A stretch of 64,000 nt of DNA, taken from positions 1 to 64,000 of the forward strand of contig DAOTTU010000113.1 in NCBI GenBank assembly GCA_034437655.1, written 5' to 3'. The translations under genes were made by a program, and so were the position numbers. Below the pieces are notes generated by a model, which was given only the letters and a program-made list of their open reading frames with translations, ran no database searches and was not told the origin of the DNA. Source of the DNA: J027 sp034437655 (GTDB taxonomy: Bacteria > Chloroflexota > Anaerolineae > Aggregatilineales > J027). Of this stretch, positions 36,258 to 46,314 are shown piece by piece. Each line of letters starts with the position of its first letter. Position 1 is the first letter of the stretch.

Positions 36258-37445
36258 ATGCGGATTGGATTAATCACAGGCGAATATCCACCCATGCAAG
36301 GCGGGGTTGGCGACTATACGCGGGCACTGGCCGAAGCGCTGGTGCATCCTGGGCATGAGGTTTTTGTGTTGACGGATCATCGCGCCCAACCTGTGACAGA
36401 GCTGCCAATGGTTCATGTGAAGCCGAGTGTGGTGCAGTGGGGGCGCTGGGGAGACGCTGACGGAAAGCCGACCGGGGCACAGCAAGCGGTTGAGTGGGTG
36501 CAATACAATCAGCTCGAAGTGGTAGTCGTGCAATATCAAGCTGCTGCTTACAACATGCACGCCGCCGCAAATGATCTCCCCCGCCGTTTACGTCAGTATT
36601 GCCCGGTCATTACGACTTTTCATGATTTGCGGGTGCCATATTTATTTCCAAAAGCCGGGGCGCTACGCAAACGCATTGTCTATCGTATGGCACAGCGCAG
36701 CAGTGGTGTGATTGTAACCAACATCGCCGACGAATTAGAACTTAAATCGGTCGGGAATATGCCCCCGCTCGAACGAATCCCGATTGGTTCAAACATTGCT
36801 GTTGAACCGCCACAGGGCTTTTCGCCGGAGGCATGGCGGGCCAAACTGCATGTGCCAGAACATGTATTGCTGGTTGGCTATTTTGGCTTCATTAATGCAA
36901 CAAAAGGGGTAGATACGCTAGCCAATGCCTTGCGGCTGTTGATGGACCGTGACGAGCATGCTGAACTACTCGTCATCGGTGGCCAGACAGGCGACAGCGA
37001 CAGCACAAATGTTCAACAGGCGGACGAAGCTGAACGCTTGCTGGGTGGGCTGGGCATTAATCGCCGCGTCCACTGGACCGGGTTCGTTGATGCGCAAGAA
37101 GTGAGCGCCTATCTGTTGACAGCGGATGTAATTGCGTTGCCCTTTAAAGACGGGGTGTCGTTTCGCCGGGGGACGCTGATGGCCGCGCTTGCCCATGGTT
37201 GCCCAATCGTGACGACGCATCCGCAGGTCGAGGTGCCAGAATTGACTCACGGTGAAAATGTCTACCTGATTCCGCCCGACAGACCCGACGCGCTGGCAGA
37301 CGCGCTGCAAGACCTCTATTTTGATCGTGAACAGCGGCGGCGTTTAGGTGCAGGTGCGCTGAAATTGGCGCGGCACTTCCAGTGGGACACCATCGCAGCG
37401 CAGGTAGTCGCTATGGCTGCGCGGGTGCAAGCATCTCGTCGCTGA
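36258..37445 (+). CDS. GT4-family glycosyltransferase
   Basis: A 395-residue GT-B enzyme: GEYPPMQGGVGDYTRALAEAL at the acceptor side, VGYFGFINATKGVDTL for the donor half, and ALPFKDGVSFRRGTLMAALAHGCPIVTT with the EX7E-like region. ATG 36258 is four bases after the GT2 stop and fits the family start; an upstream in-frame ATG would overlap GT2. Its end overlaps the convergent GT39-like gene. Confidence 0.92.
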   Translation: MRIGLITGEYPPMQGGVGDYTRALAEALVHPGHEVFVLTDHRAQPVTELPMVHVKPSVVQWGRWGDADGKPTGAQQAVEWVQYNQLEVVVVQYQAAAYNMHAAANDLPRRLRQYCPVITTFHDLRVPYLFPKAGALRKRIVYRMAQRSSGVIVTNIADELELKSVGNMPPLERIPIGSNIAVEPPQGFSPEAWRAKLHVPEHVLLVGYFGFINATKGVDTLANALRLLMDRDEHAELLVIGGQTGDSDSTNVQQADEAERLLGGLGINRRVHWTGFVDAQEVSAYLLTADVIALPFKDGVSFRRGTLMAALAHGCPIVTTHPQVEVPELTHGENVYLIPPDRPDALADALQDLYFDREQRRRLGAGALKLARHFQWDTIAAQVVAMAARVQASRR

Positions 37446-39969
37446 GCCACACCGCATTATCTTCAACCGCGAATCCTCCGGAGTCTGTGACCTCTAGACG
37501 TTCCAGGGTCGGCAAGAAATACAACCCGATCCGCAATCGCAGTGGCCCGCTGGTGTCCGTAGGCACTGCTAGCTGGTGCGTGGTGCTAATTGTTGCGCCA
37601 GCATACCAGGTGCTTGTCGGGAAGCCCGTCTCAGCAAAATTGGTATCGACTTGTGCGATGGTTTCCCCGGCTGCGTTGACCAGATGCACAAATAGCGTGT
37701 AATCCTCTGCAATCGCGGTTTCAGCGTGCCAGAAGAATTGCAAATTGAGTATGTCACCGGGTCGCACTATGTCGAGAGGTGGGTCGTATTCGACGTGTGT
37801 TAAGCGAATTTGTCCGGCGCTATGCTTAAATGCGATGTCGGTTGATTGTGCGTCTGCTGGTGGTGGGGGGAAAGGGTCTGGCTTAATCCATGTTTGCCCG
37901 ACAATGATAGTGTCTCTGCGTATTCTTGCACCATAATTGGTCTCTACATCGGCAAACTGCACATTAGGGTGATAATGAACGCCGAGCGCTAGCCGATAGC
38001 CCCGTTCGGGTGCATCTGGAAAGACTGCAACCCAGCGGGTATCGCGCACGATTTCGCCCACTTCCCACATTGATGTCGGATAGAGAAAGCGTTGAATGCC
38101 GCTGAACGTGTCGCTTTGTCCGCCACGCCGCTCAATTTCATCTTCTACCAGTTGCACAAAGCTGAAATAGTCGCGGTTGGTGTCGCTGCGCAGCCGCCAG
38201 TAAAACGTCGCCGGGAATGCCTCGCCCGTGGTGATGGTGTTGGGTGTATCAACGTGCAAGAGTTCCAGTGTGTCGTCATACACAGCCAGCGGTGGTGAAG
38301 CTATTCGTGGCGGCATGGTGAAGTTTGATAAGCAGCCATCAATTTCGGTAGTTGAAAGCGCATACCCCAGCAGCCATCTGTTGCTGTTGTAGAGCGCGGT
38401 ACCCTCAGCGCGGAGCTGCGCAGCAATTTCCGTATAGCAGCTACCATCAGTGGGCCAGGGGAGAATGATGGCGCGTTGGGTTTGCGGATTGAGCAGAACA
38501 TAACCTGTCGGGGCACTGGTGAATAGGGCGTTATTGTCAGCCAGTGTCGGAAAAATTACTAAACCGTCGGGGAGTGCCTCGCCTGAATACCCCTGTATAT
38601 CAAAGCCGGATACTCGTAGGAATGTCGCCCCCAGTGCGTTGTTAAGATGATGATGCGGGAAGTATACCGGGGTGTCTGCGGCGGCGACGCGCTCAATCAA
38701 CTGACGAAAACGGATGTTGTAATTCCAGTCGATGCCGAACTCAGCCAGCGGTTCCTCAAAAAGCAGTGGCTCTTCATGATAATGATAATCCATAGCGGTA
38801 TAAGTGTTATAGGCGCTCCCAATGAATAAAGCTGCTAGCCCTACGATCGCCACAGCGCGTAATCTGCTCCTGCTTAACGTGTGCCAGATGATCCCAATCC
38901 CAACCCCGGCAAGGATTGCCAGCGGTGCAAAGAGTGGCACCAGCCGTGTTGTGGCATGCATTTCTGTTGTCGCCAGCGCTGGAATCAACAATCCAATTGT
39001 GAGTAACCCTGCTACCAGCGGATACCCGCGCCGCCAGCGCCATATCGCATACAGTGTTCCGATAAGGGCACAAAATAGCAGGGCAGGATTCAGAAATGGT
39101 TCGGTGAAAACGTTGTACCGCGCCACAAAAAAGCCGCCTTCTTCGGGGTAGTTGTCGAAGGGGGCATAAATCTGGCTGGTCCACGCCAAAACATGGTCAA
39201 GGAATGCGCGTGGTTCAAGCGGGGTAGGTGGCGTTTCGCCGCTGGCCCCGCCGACACGGTAGCCAAGCCAATTGTCTATGCGCAGGTAGAAGTACAGCCA
39301 CGGTGCAAAGGTCAACAGGGCGACACTCGCTGCTACCATATGAGAAGCGACACTGGCTATATCGCGCCGATTAAGGATATAAGCCAGCCCGAATAGTGCT
39401 ATCAACGGCGGAAACATCAGACCGGCGAGGTAGAACATGCCACTCAGCGCCACGAAAACTCCGGCTGCAATGTAGTAGGTCCGTTTACGGGTACGCCATG
39501 CCCATGTTATCAACATCAGCGCGAGCATCGTAAAAGTAGGCACCCAGTTGGCACGGTAGAGTGTGCGCCCGAGCATTACCGCTGCGGGAAGCACCGCAAA
39601 CGCTAGCCCTGCCCCCACCGCGATGACGTCTCGTGCAGAGTGTCGCCAGTAGAGGGCCCGCGCTGCGCCGATGGTTGCTGCTGTTGCGAGTGTGTGCAGC
39701 AAAACGGTGAGAAATCGTGCTGAAAAGATGCTGGTGCCTGTGACGGTGAAGAACACACCCCGCCCGATGCCGTCAAATGGTTCGGGGATGTCGTCAAAAA
39801 TCCAGTTGAGTCCGTACCCTTCTGCAATGCGCCAGGCCCGCATGTAATTGCGTGCTTCATCATAGTTCAAGCCCGGGGGTTGGGTGGCGAGGTCATCCAT
39901 TCGTAGCCAGAACGCCAACAATGTGACCCCTGCAAACACCAGCAGTACCCAGAAAGAATGGCGGCGCAT
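37411..39969 (-). CDS. Large GT39-like membrane glycosyltransferase
   Basis: An 852-residue protein with about ten or more membrane segments in the first half, GLNYDEARNYMRA acidic motif in the first loop (GT-C fold), and a ~400-residue soluble beta-rich C-terminal part with two similar HAETAI/TFYWRL-type segments that look like paired Ig-like domains. The ATG overlaps the upstream exonuclease stop in TAATG. Three-prime end overlaps GT4 by 35 nt in convergent orientation. Confidence 0.82.
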   Translation of the reverse strand: MRRHSFWVLLVFAGVTLLAFWLRMDDLATQPPGLNYDEARNYMRAWRIAEGYGLNWIFDDIPEPFDGIGRGVFFTVTGTSIFSARFLTVLLHTLATAATIGAARALYWRHSARDVIAVGAGLAFAVLPAAVMLGRTLYRANWVPTFTMLALMLITWAWRTRKRTYYIAAGVFVALSGMFYLAGLMFPPLIALFGLAYILNRRDIASVASHMVAASVALLTFAPWLYFYLRIDNWLGYRVGGASGETPPTPLEPRAFLDHVLAWTSQIYAPFDNYPEEGGFFVARYNVFTEPFLNPALLFCALIGTLYAIWRWRRGYPLVAGLLTIGLLIPALATTEMHATTRLVPLFAPLAILAGVGIGIIWHTLSRSRLRAVAIVGLAALFIGSAYNTYTAMDYHYHEEPLLFEEPLAEFGIDWNYNIRFRQLIERVAAADTPVYFPHHHLNNALGATFLRVSGFDIQGYSGEALPDGLVIFPTLADNNALFTSAPTGYVLLNPQTQRAIILPWPTDGSCYTEIAAQLRAEGTALYNSNRWLLGYALSTTEIDGCLSNFTMPPRIASPPLAVYDDTLELLHVDTPNTITTGEAFPATFYWRLRSDTNRDYFSFVQLVEDEIERRGGQSDTFSGIQRFLYPTSMWEVGEIVRDTRWVAVFPDAPERGYRLALGVHYHPNVQFADVETNYGARIRRDTIIVGQTWIKPDPFPPPPADAQSTDIAFKHSAGQIRLTHVEYDPPLDIVRPGDILNLQFFWHAETAIAEDYTLFVHLVNAAGETIAQVDTNFAETGFPTSTWYAGATISTTHQLAVPTDTSGPLRLRIGLYFLPTLERLEVTDSGGFAVEDNAVWLSDEMLAPAQP

Positions 39970-40556
39970 TACGAACTGGTTTCAGGCTGTGGGTTTTCGG
40001 GCAGGCGGATTTTGTGAATGAGCGTTGAAAGGATCAGCGCCTCATTCCAGGCGTCATCGACACCGCGATGTTGGCGCCCTTCGAATGTGATGTCCAGATT
40101 ATCAAGTGCAACGCCTAAACTCACTTCACGCGGAAGCCCTATCAGCATTGCATAGAGACTTTTGATATTGATATGCGTTGTGCCGAACGGGTACTTGATG
40201 CCGCGTTCTTCACATTGTTTTTCGAACATGCGGCGGTCGTAGTCCCCATAGCTTGCCCAGATGCGACGCCTGGTAGCAAATTTCTTGCGGAGAATGGCGC
40301 AGGCGCGGTCAAAACGAACCCCTTTCTCGACCTGCTCTTGTGTCAGGCTGGTGAGCCTGGTGCAAAACGGGCTAACTTTGGACTTGACGGGCTTAACGAG
40401 GATGCTTTCACGGTCGCGGCGTTCCCCGGTTTGTATATCGAGCGTACATACCCCAATTTCGATAATCTCGTTTTCTTGATCTTTCGGCGCGGATTTTTCC
40501 CAGCAAGTGGCTTCAATATCAATCACCACCACTTGATCTAACTTCATCACCACCAC
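39969..40556 (-). CDS. DEDDh 3'-5' exonuclease
   Basis: A 195-residue exonuclease of the KapD/ERI-1-like type: VVIDIEATCW (D13, E15), SYGDYDRRMFE and HRGVDDAWNEA supplying the His and last Asp. Substrate probably RNA or DNA 3' ends. GTG 40556 or ATG 40547 may be the start. It is coupled to the GT39-like gene, with no evident functional link. Confidence 0.88.
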   Translation of the reverse strand: MVVMKLDQVVVIDIEATCWEKSAPKDQENEIIEIGVCTLDIQTGERRDRESILVKPVKSKVSPFCTRLTSLTQEQVEKGVRFDRACAILRKKFATRRRIWASYGDYDRRMFEKQCEERGIKYPFGTTHINIKSLYAMLIGLPREVSLGVALDNLDITFEGRQHRGVDDAWNEALILSTLIHKIRLPENPQPETSS

Positions 40557-40636
40557 TGTTCCTCACTAGACGCTGCTCAATTGCCAGGTTAGACTATGCG
40601 ACCGAACAACTGTACCAGAAATGTACATCACCTGCT

Positions 40637-42901
40637 ATGTGGAGACCAGGCATTAAACCATTACAAAACCACCCCGATAGCGTGGCTGTACTGCTGTTGA
40701 TTGTGCTATGGCTGCTGTTCTTCTGGCGGATATTTACCCCGGTTGAATTGGACGCAGTATCCTTGCGTGAAGGCGATTTCTCCGGGCAATTTGTAGCGTG
40801 GACCTCCTATGCTGTTGAGCGTGTTGGTGAGGGTGAGTTGCCGCTGTGGAACCCCTATATGAATGCCGGGGCCCCCTTCCTCGCAGACCCGCAGACAGCA
40901 GTGTATTATCCACCCCGACTATTGAACGTTGTACAACTTGCAGCACGTGATGCAACGAGCGGCGGTGAGGTTTATCAGGCGCTACAGCTTGAGATGGCCG
41001 CTCATGTACTGTTTGGTGGCCTGATGATGTATGCTTTTTTGCGCCGGGTGTTGAGTGCTGCGCCACAGTTCACCGCGACAGTGAGCAGCTTTGCCGGGGC
41101 GAGTGTCTTCGCGTTTGGCGGCTATTTAAGTGCGTACCCGCAGTTACAGCTTCCCATTCTTGAATCGGCGGTCTGGGCCCCATTGGTGTTGCTGGGTGTG
41201 CATGTCGCCACTGAAGGCAAAGCCGTCATCCGCTGGAACTGGTTGCTTGGGGCGAGTGGCGCATTGACGCTTTCGGTGCTGGCCGGGCATCCACAGACGT
41301 ATGTGCTTCTGGGATACACGGCGGCTGGGTATCTCCTGTATCGACTCTGGGGGCAGGGCTGGCGACGAATTGTGTTAGCTTTACTGGTCTTTGGAGCCGT
41401 AACGGGTGGGCTTTCGGCCCTGCAATTGTTGCCAACGCTGGAGTTTCAGCAACAAACCTACCGCCAGGAATTTGGCTTTGATGATAAAAGTGCGGGACTG
41501 GCTGCGCAGGATGTCTTACAGGTCTTGTTCCCGGGGATACTCGGTGAATGGTCGCCGTTGTATATCGGTATTGTAGGGCTAATGCTGGCCGGGCTTGCGC
41601 TCTGGCAGCAGAGGGGGGCGGTGGCGTTCTGGGGCGGGTTGGGTGTGGTCGGGTTGCTGCTGGCCTACGGACGGACGCTTGCGCTCTATAGTGTGTTTTA
41701 CGTGTTGCTACCGGGTTATAGTCTATTTCGAGGGCAGGAGCGCGTTGTGTTTCTGGTGGTGCTGGCGGCCTCGGTGCTGGTGGCTTATGGCGTCTACACA
41801 GTACAAACGGTGACATTCACTGCTGAGCAGCGACGATTGTTGCGGCGTGTGCTGGTGGGGCTGCTGCTGTTTTGTGCATTTTTTGCGCTGGTGTTTTTCT
41901 TCTTGCGCTTGCAACCGCCGGACGGCGAATTATTTCAGCCAGCCGTGCAAGCCGCGATTTATGCAACAGCGATGGTCGCAGTGAGTGCGGTGGTGGTGTT
42001 GCGCGTTATTGGAAAAGTGGCGGTGCAGAGTGGAGTGGTGGCGTTGGTCGTGGTGCTGGTTTTTGACCTGTTCAGCGTCAATCTTAATAACGCCAATTTT
42101 GAACCCATCCCCGCCAGCGACCGCCTGCCTGTACCAGCACACATTCCCGTGATGCAAGCGAACCTCGCGCCCGGTCAACATGCCGAGGGGTTGCGTGGTG
42201 TACGGCGTAGCTATGGCGCGTTGTACCGTGTCCCTGACATCTGGGGGGATAGTCCGCTGCGACTTGATGCGATGGATTACTACCTGTGGCGTATGCCAAT
42301 TGAAAATCGCTGGGAATTGCTCGGTGTGCAGGTCGTCAATTCCGAATGGGAAATGCTCCCCGTGCCGCATCAAGCCGTGGGGACGGGTACGGATGTCGAG
42401 GGGCAATTTACCGTCTATCAATTGACTACACCGCGCCCCTTTGCTCATCTTGTATACGCCGTCGATGTGATGGAATCGGAAACCATGCGCGAAACACTCG
42501 CAGGGTTGGACTACGATTTGCGTAACCGCGTTATGCTTGACGCTGCGGTTAACATCTCAGATGGTGAAGGGCGCACTTCAGTTAATGTGTTTGAGCCGGA
42601 ATATATCGAAATCTCGGTTGAGACGACGACGCCCGCCGTGTTGACGCTGGCATTACCCTACATGCCCGGTTGGAACGTGATGATTGACGGGGAAACTGCT
42701 GAAATCATCAAGGCTTACGATGGCTTAGCAGCGGTAGTTGTGCCCGAAGGGACGCATACTGTTATGCTGCGTTATGAACCCTTAAGTGTTTATGAAGGGC
42801 TCGGCATTTCGCTGCTGACTCTGGTACTATCTGGCATAGCGTTTGCAATCTGGCGTCGAGAGAGTGATGAAGGAACGGTGCAGGATGCAACTGAATCTTG
42901 A
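40637..42901 (+). CDS. YfhO-family membrane protein
   Basis: A 754-residue multi-pass protein: first-loop REGDFSGQFVAWTSYAVERVGEGELPLWNPYMNAGAPFLADPQ is the signature of the YfhO family of GT-C-like membrane proteins. Soluble C-terminal region ends in another hydrophobic segment (LGISLLTLVLSGIAF). The family is linked to glycosylation of cell-wall polymers. Upstream of, and overlapping, the ligase-like gene. Confidence 0.88.
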   Translation: MWRPGIKPLQNHPDSVAVLLLIVLWLLFFWRIFTPVELDAVSLREGDFSGQFVAWTSYAVERVGEGELPLWNPYMNAGAPFLADPQTAVYYPPRLLNVVQLAARDATSGGEVYQALQLEMAAHVLFGGLMMYAFLRRVLSAAPQFTATVSSFAGASVFAFGGYLSAYPQLQLPILESAVWAPLVLLGVHVATEGKAVIRWNWLLGASGALTLSVLAGHPQTYVLLGYTAAGYLLYRLWGQGWRRIVLALLVFGAVTGGLSALQLLPTLEFQQQTYRQEFGFDDKSAGLAAQDVLQVLFPGILGEWSPLYIGIVGLMLAGLALWQQRGAVAFWGGLGVVGLLLAYGRTLALYSVFYVLLPGYSLFRGQERVVFLVVLAASVLVAYGVYTVQTVTFTAEQRRLLRRVLVGLLLFCAFFALVFFFLRLQPPDGELFQPAVQAAIYATAMVAVSAVVVLRVIGKVAVQSGVVALVVVLVFDLFSVNLNNANFEPIPASDRLPVPAHIPVMQANLAPGQHAEGLRGVRRSYGALYRVPDIWGDSPLRLDAMDYYLWRMPIENRWELLGVQVVNSEWEMLPVPHQAVGTGTDVEGQFTVYQLTTPRPFAHLVYAVDVMESETMRETLAGLDYDLRNRVMLDAAVNISDGEGRTSVNVFEPEYIEISVETTTPAVLTLALPYMPGWNVMIDGETAEIIKAYDGLAAVVVPEGTHTVMLRYEPLSVYEGLGISLLTLVLSGIAFAIWRRESDEGTVQDATES

Positions 42902-44450
42902 ACGATGGCTTTTTACAGGAGACATGCGCGGCTATGCGCTTTTGACCGGGGCATTGGTCGGCTTGCTGGGTGGTGTATCGGCATTGTTGCTGGTGGTGGC
43001 CGGCCCGGTGATGACCTTCGGCTTTATGTTCGCTGCGATCGTAGGCTTGCTGGCGCTCTCGAATTTGGACATAGCGCTGGTGGTGCTGATTGCGACAACT
43101 GCACTGTTGCCTTATGGCACATTGCCGTTTGACGTAGGCGTGACGCCCTCCCTGATTGATGTGGCGCTGGCGACATTGATCGTCGTATACCTGTTTCAGT
43201 GGATGACCGGCCGCCGGATGCATATACGCTTGAACAGTGTGCATCTCGTCTTTGCAGCATTCTTGCTAATCTTGCTGGCAGCATTTGTGCTTGGTACCGG
43301 AAATGCACCATTGACCCCCGGTGTATTACGGCGCTTCGTCGGCTTAATGGCCAATATTGTTATGGCACTGGTGATTTTTGACATTGTGCGCACACACCAG
43401 ACTGCACGCCGCATAGCAGCCACTTTTATTGGTGTAGGTGCGGTTTCGGGGCTGATTGGGACGGTGCTCTGGCTGTTGCCCGACTTTACCGCCGAAACGA
43501 TCTTGAATCGCTTGGGGCGCATCGGCTACCCGGTCGGTGGTGTGATTCGCTATCGTGAAGACGGTGTTTCCATCGGGATTGAACGTGCTATCGGTACCTG
43601 GATTGACCCTAATGCCTATGGCGGGTTTCTGATGATGGTCGGTGCCTTGACTGCGCCGCAACTACTCGCACGGCGGCCCGTGTTTGGGCGGCGGTGGTTG
43701 GCGTTTGCGCTGTTTGGGGTGATTGCACTGGCCTTATTCCTGACGAACTCACGCGGCTCGATGCTCGGTCTGGTGGCTGGTGTTGGGTTCGTGTCCTTGA
43801 TTCGCTATCGGCAGTTGATCTGGGGATTGGTTGCAGCGGCGGCGGTTATGCCGTTTTTGCCACCAACACGAGCCCTGCTAGAGCGGCTATATCTCGGCTT
43901 CACGGGCGCAGACCTTGAAACCCAGATGCGCTTTGGTGAATACGGTGACGCGCTGGAACTTATCGCCCGTTACCCGGTGATTGGTGTCGGCTTCAGTGCC
44001 CCGCCAGACATTGACCTCTACCTCGGCTTTGCCAGTACCTACCTCACCATTGCTTCGAATGCTGGTTTACTTGGTCTGGGTGCCTATTTGTTGACATTGG
44101 GGTCGGTGGCTGTCTTTGGGATCGTCAATCGGCGGGCGGTGCTGGAGGACAATGCGGTGAATGATGTCTGGTTTGGCTTTATGGCGGGTATCGTCGGCGC
44201 GATGGTCAGCGGTATTTTCGATCATTTCTATTTCAATATCGAGTTTCAGGCGACCTCGCTAACCTTTTGGCTCTACGTAGGCATGTTCATGGCAATTGTC
44301 CGCATCAGTAACCCGCCGGACGCACGCGCAGTCTACGGACAGGTGCATATTCCGAATTTGCCGCGTATTGAACCGCCTACCGACGATTTACCAGACGATG
44401 AACGTATACCCGACCGTCGCCCGGAGATGTCACCTGTACCGGGAGACTGA
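42885..44450 (+). CDS. O-antigen ligase-like membrane protein
   Basis: A ~520-residue protein of about ten membrane segments, with the Wzy/WaaL-type large periplasmic loop near FTGADLETQMRFGEYGDALELIARYPVIGVGFSAPP, typical of the O-antigen ligase/polymerase superfamily. Acidic Pro-rich tail. ATG 42885 is preferred because AAGGA is ten nt upstream; it overlaps the YfhO gene by 17 nt. Probably joins or polymerises surface glycan. Confidence 0.85.
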   Translation: MQLNLERWLFTGDMRGYALLTGALVGLLGGVSALLLVVAGPVMTFGFMFAAIVGLLALSNLDIALVVLIATTALLPYGTLPFDVGVTPSLIDVALATLIVVYLFQWMTGRRMHIRLNSVHLVFAAFLLILLAAFVLGTGNAPLTPGVLRRFVGLMANIVMALVIFDIVRTHQTARRIAATFIGVGAVSGLIGTVLWLLPDFTAETILNRLGRIGYPVGGVIRYREDGVSIGIERAIGTWIDPNAYGGFLMMVGALTAPQLLARRPVFGRRWLAFALFGVIALALFLTNSRGSMLGLVAGVGFVSLIRYRQLIWGLVAAAAVMPFLPPTRALLERLYLGFTGADLETQMRFGEYGDALELIARYPVIGVGFSAPPDIDLYLGFASTYLTIASNAGLLGLGAYLLTLGSVAVFGIVNRRAVLEDNAVNDVWFGFMAGIVGAMVSGIFDHFYFNIEFQATSLTFWLYVGMFMAIVRISNPPDARAVYGQVHIPNLPRIEPPTDDLPDDERIPDRRPEMSPVPGD

Positions 44451-44573
44451 GCGCCGCCATAGCTAATGCGCCGGGCGTTCTTGGCTTGAGTGACAACATG
44501 ACTATGCATCCCGTTATTGTGGATGCATTATTTTTTTGGATATTGGTAGCAACAAACGAGGTGTAACGGATTA

Positions 44574-45470
44574 ATGGATACGTATATTGGAGAAATGGCA
44601 GCGTTGGGCACAGCGATTTGTTTCGCCTTCGGCTCGACATTGTTCACCTTTGCCGGGCGTGAAATTGGCTCGCCATTGGTGAACCGTACTCGCTTGTTGA
44701 TGGCCGTCTCTGCAATTATGGTTGTGCATTGGGCGACCTTCGGACAACCACTCCCTTTTGACGCGACCTTTGAAAACTGGTTCTGGCTGGGGTTGTCCGG
44801 GTTTATTGGCTTTGTATTGGGTGATGCATTCCTGTTTCAAGCCTTCGTGATGATCGGGCCACGTTTATCAATGCTAATGCTGGCCTTGCACCCTGTGATC
44901 GGTACAATGATCGCGTGGGTGTTCCTCAGTGAAAACTTATCGTTGCTAGAAGTCACCGGGATATTCTTGACCGTTGGCGGGGTGGCGTGGGTTGTCTCGC
45001 GGGACGGGGTGCCCGGTGTGCAGGATCGGCGCTATTATTTTGCAGGAATCCTGTTTGGTCTGGGTGGTGCGCTGGGGCAGGCGGGCGGGCTGGTAACCGC
45101 CAAGGTTGGGCTGGCAGATGATTTCGATGCGCTCTCAGGCATTGCTATTCGCCTCGTGATTGCCACCGTTGTCATCTGGACTTATACTGCCGCCCGTGGA
45201 TTGGTGCCGAGCAGTTTTGCCAAACTACGCCAACACCCCAAATCAATCTGGTTTATGGCCGGGGCAGTGGTGGCCGGCCCGCTGACCGGGGTCTATTTTT
45301 CGCTGGTGGCGGTGCAACAAGCGCCCGTCGGTATCGCTTCAGCACTGATGAGCCTGACGCCGATTTTCTTGCTACCTGTTGGAATGATCCTGTTCAGTGA
45401 GAAAATCACATGGCGGGCCGTAGTCGGCACCATCATTGCGTTGACAGGTACGGCGGTACTATTCCTTTGA
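44574..45470 (+). CDS. EamA/DMT-family transporter
   Basis: A 298-residue protein with ten predicted hydrophobic helices in two homologous halves, ending the first with LALHPVIGTMIAWVFLSENLS and the second with LMSLTPIFLLPVGMILFSEKITW, the EamA signature. Substrate unknown. Three-prime end overlaps the convergent SDR gene by 38 nt. Confidence 0.92.
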   Translation: MDTYIGEMAALGTAICFAFGSTLFTFAGREIGSPLVNRTRLLMAVSAIMVVHWATFGQPLPFDATFENWFWLGLSGFIGFVLGDAFLFQAFVMIGPRLSMLMLALHPVIGTMIAWVFLSENLSLLEVTGIFLTVGGVAWVVSRDGVPGVQDRRYYFAGILFGLGGALGQAGGLVTAKVGLADDFDALSGIAIRLVIATVVIWTYTAARGLVPSSFAKLRQHPKSIWFMAGAVVAGPLTGVYFSLVAVQQAPVGIASALMSLTPIFLLPVGMILFSEKITWRAVVGTIIALTGTAVLFL

Positions 45471-46314
45471 GGCGGCTCAGGCGTAGCGAGATGTCCCACA
45501 GCTTACCAGCGGCGTGCTGATTGTAAGAATAATTAGACGACCGAACCTCCGTACAATCTTCGAAGAATTTACCGCTGACACCTTCGACGTCGGGGCTACT
45601 GGCCAGATAGACATTCGTCGCTGCACCTTCTTCAGGACCATCCCACGTAAGCCCGACAATGCGCATCAAGAGCGCCAGAAATATGCCGTTGTTGTGGCCA
45701 ATGCGCGTGCGGACGCCACCGGGGCTGAGTGCGTTCACGGTCGGGGGGTGTCCCTGCAAGCGGCGCGAGAGTTCGTAAGTAAACATGATGTTCGCCAGCT
45801 TGGATAGGGCGTAGGCTTTGAGCCCGGTGTAGCCGCGTTCCAGCGGGAAATTATGCCAATCGAAGGTGGCGGTGCGGTGCATCCCTGACGATACATTGAC
45901 CACACGTGGGCTCTCGGCGGCGCGGAGTTTGTCGAGTAGCAGTAGCGTCAACATGAAATAAGCGAGGTGGTTTAACGCCATCGTCATTTCGATACCATCT
46001 GCCGAGACAGCACGTTTCATAAACACCGCGCCTGCATTGTTGACCAGCACATCGAGCCGGGGGTAGTGGGCGTTGAATGCATCGGCAACTTTGCGCAGTT
46101 CTCGTTGGGAGGAGAGGTCAGCGCGGAAGCTCTCAACGCCGCGTCCACTCGCTTCACGGATACGATATTTGGCCGCCTCAATTCGATACGTTGAGCGCCC
46201 GACAATAATTACCCGGGCCCCTTTTTGCGCCAGTTGACGGGCTGTGGCTTCACCGATGCCGCTTGTGCCCCCGGTGACGAGGCAGATTTTGCCCTCCAGC
46301 GGATACTTTGTCAT
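45433..46314 (-). CDS. Short-chain dehydrogenase/reductase
   Basis: A 293-residue classical SDR: TGGTSGIGEATAR cofactor loop, VNNAGA, catalytic Ser in VNVSSGMH and YxxxK in YALSKLANIM. Most similar in pattern to retinol dehydrogenase/WW-domain oxidoreductase-like SDRs. Substrate unknown. ATGA overlap with the preceding phosphorylase gene shows coupling. Confidence 0.93.
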   Translation of the reverse strand: MTKYPLEGKICLVTGGTSGIGEATARQLAQKGARVIIVGRSTYRIEAAKYRIREASGRGVESFRADLSSQRELRKVADAFNAHYPRLDVLVNNAGAVFMKRAVSADGIEMTMALNHLAYFMLTLLLLDKLRAAESPRVVNVSSGMHRTATFDWHNFPLERGYTGLKAYALSKLANIMFTYELSRRLQGHPPTVNALSPGGVRTRIGHNNGIFLALLMRIVGLTWDGPEEGAATNVYLASSPDVEGVSGKFFEDCTEVRSSNYSYNQHAAGKLWDISLRLSRLKGIVPPYLSTQ

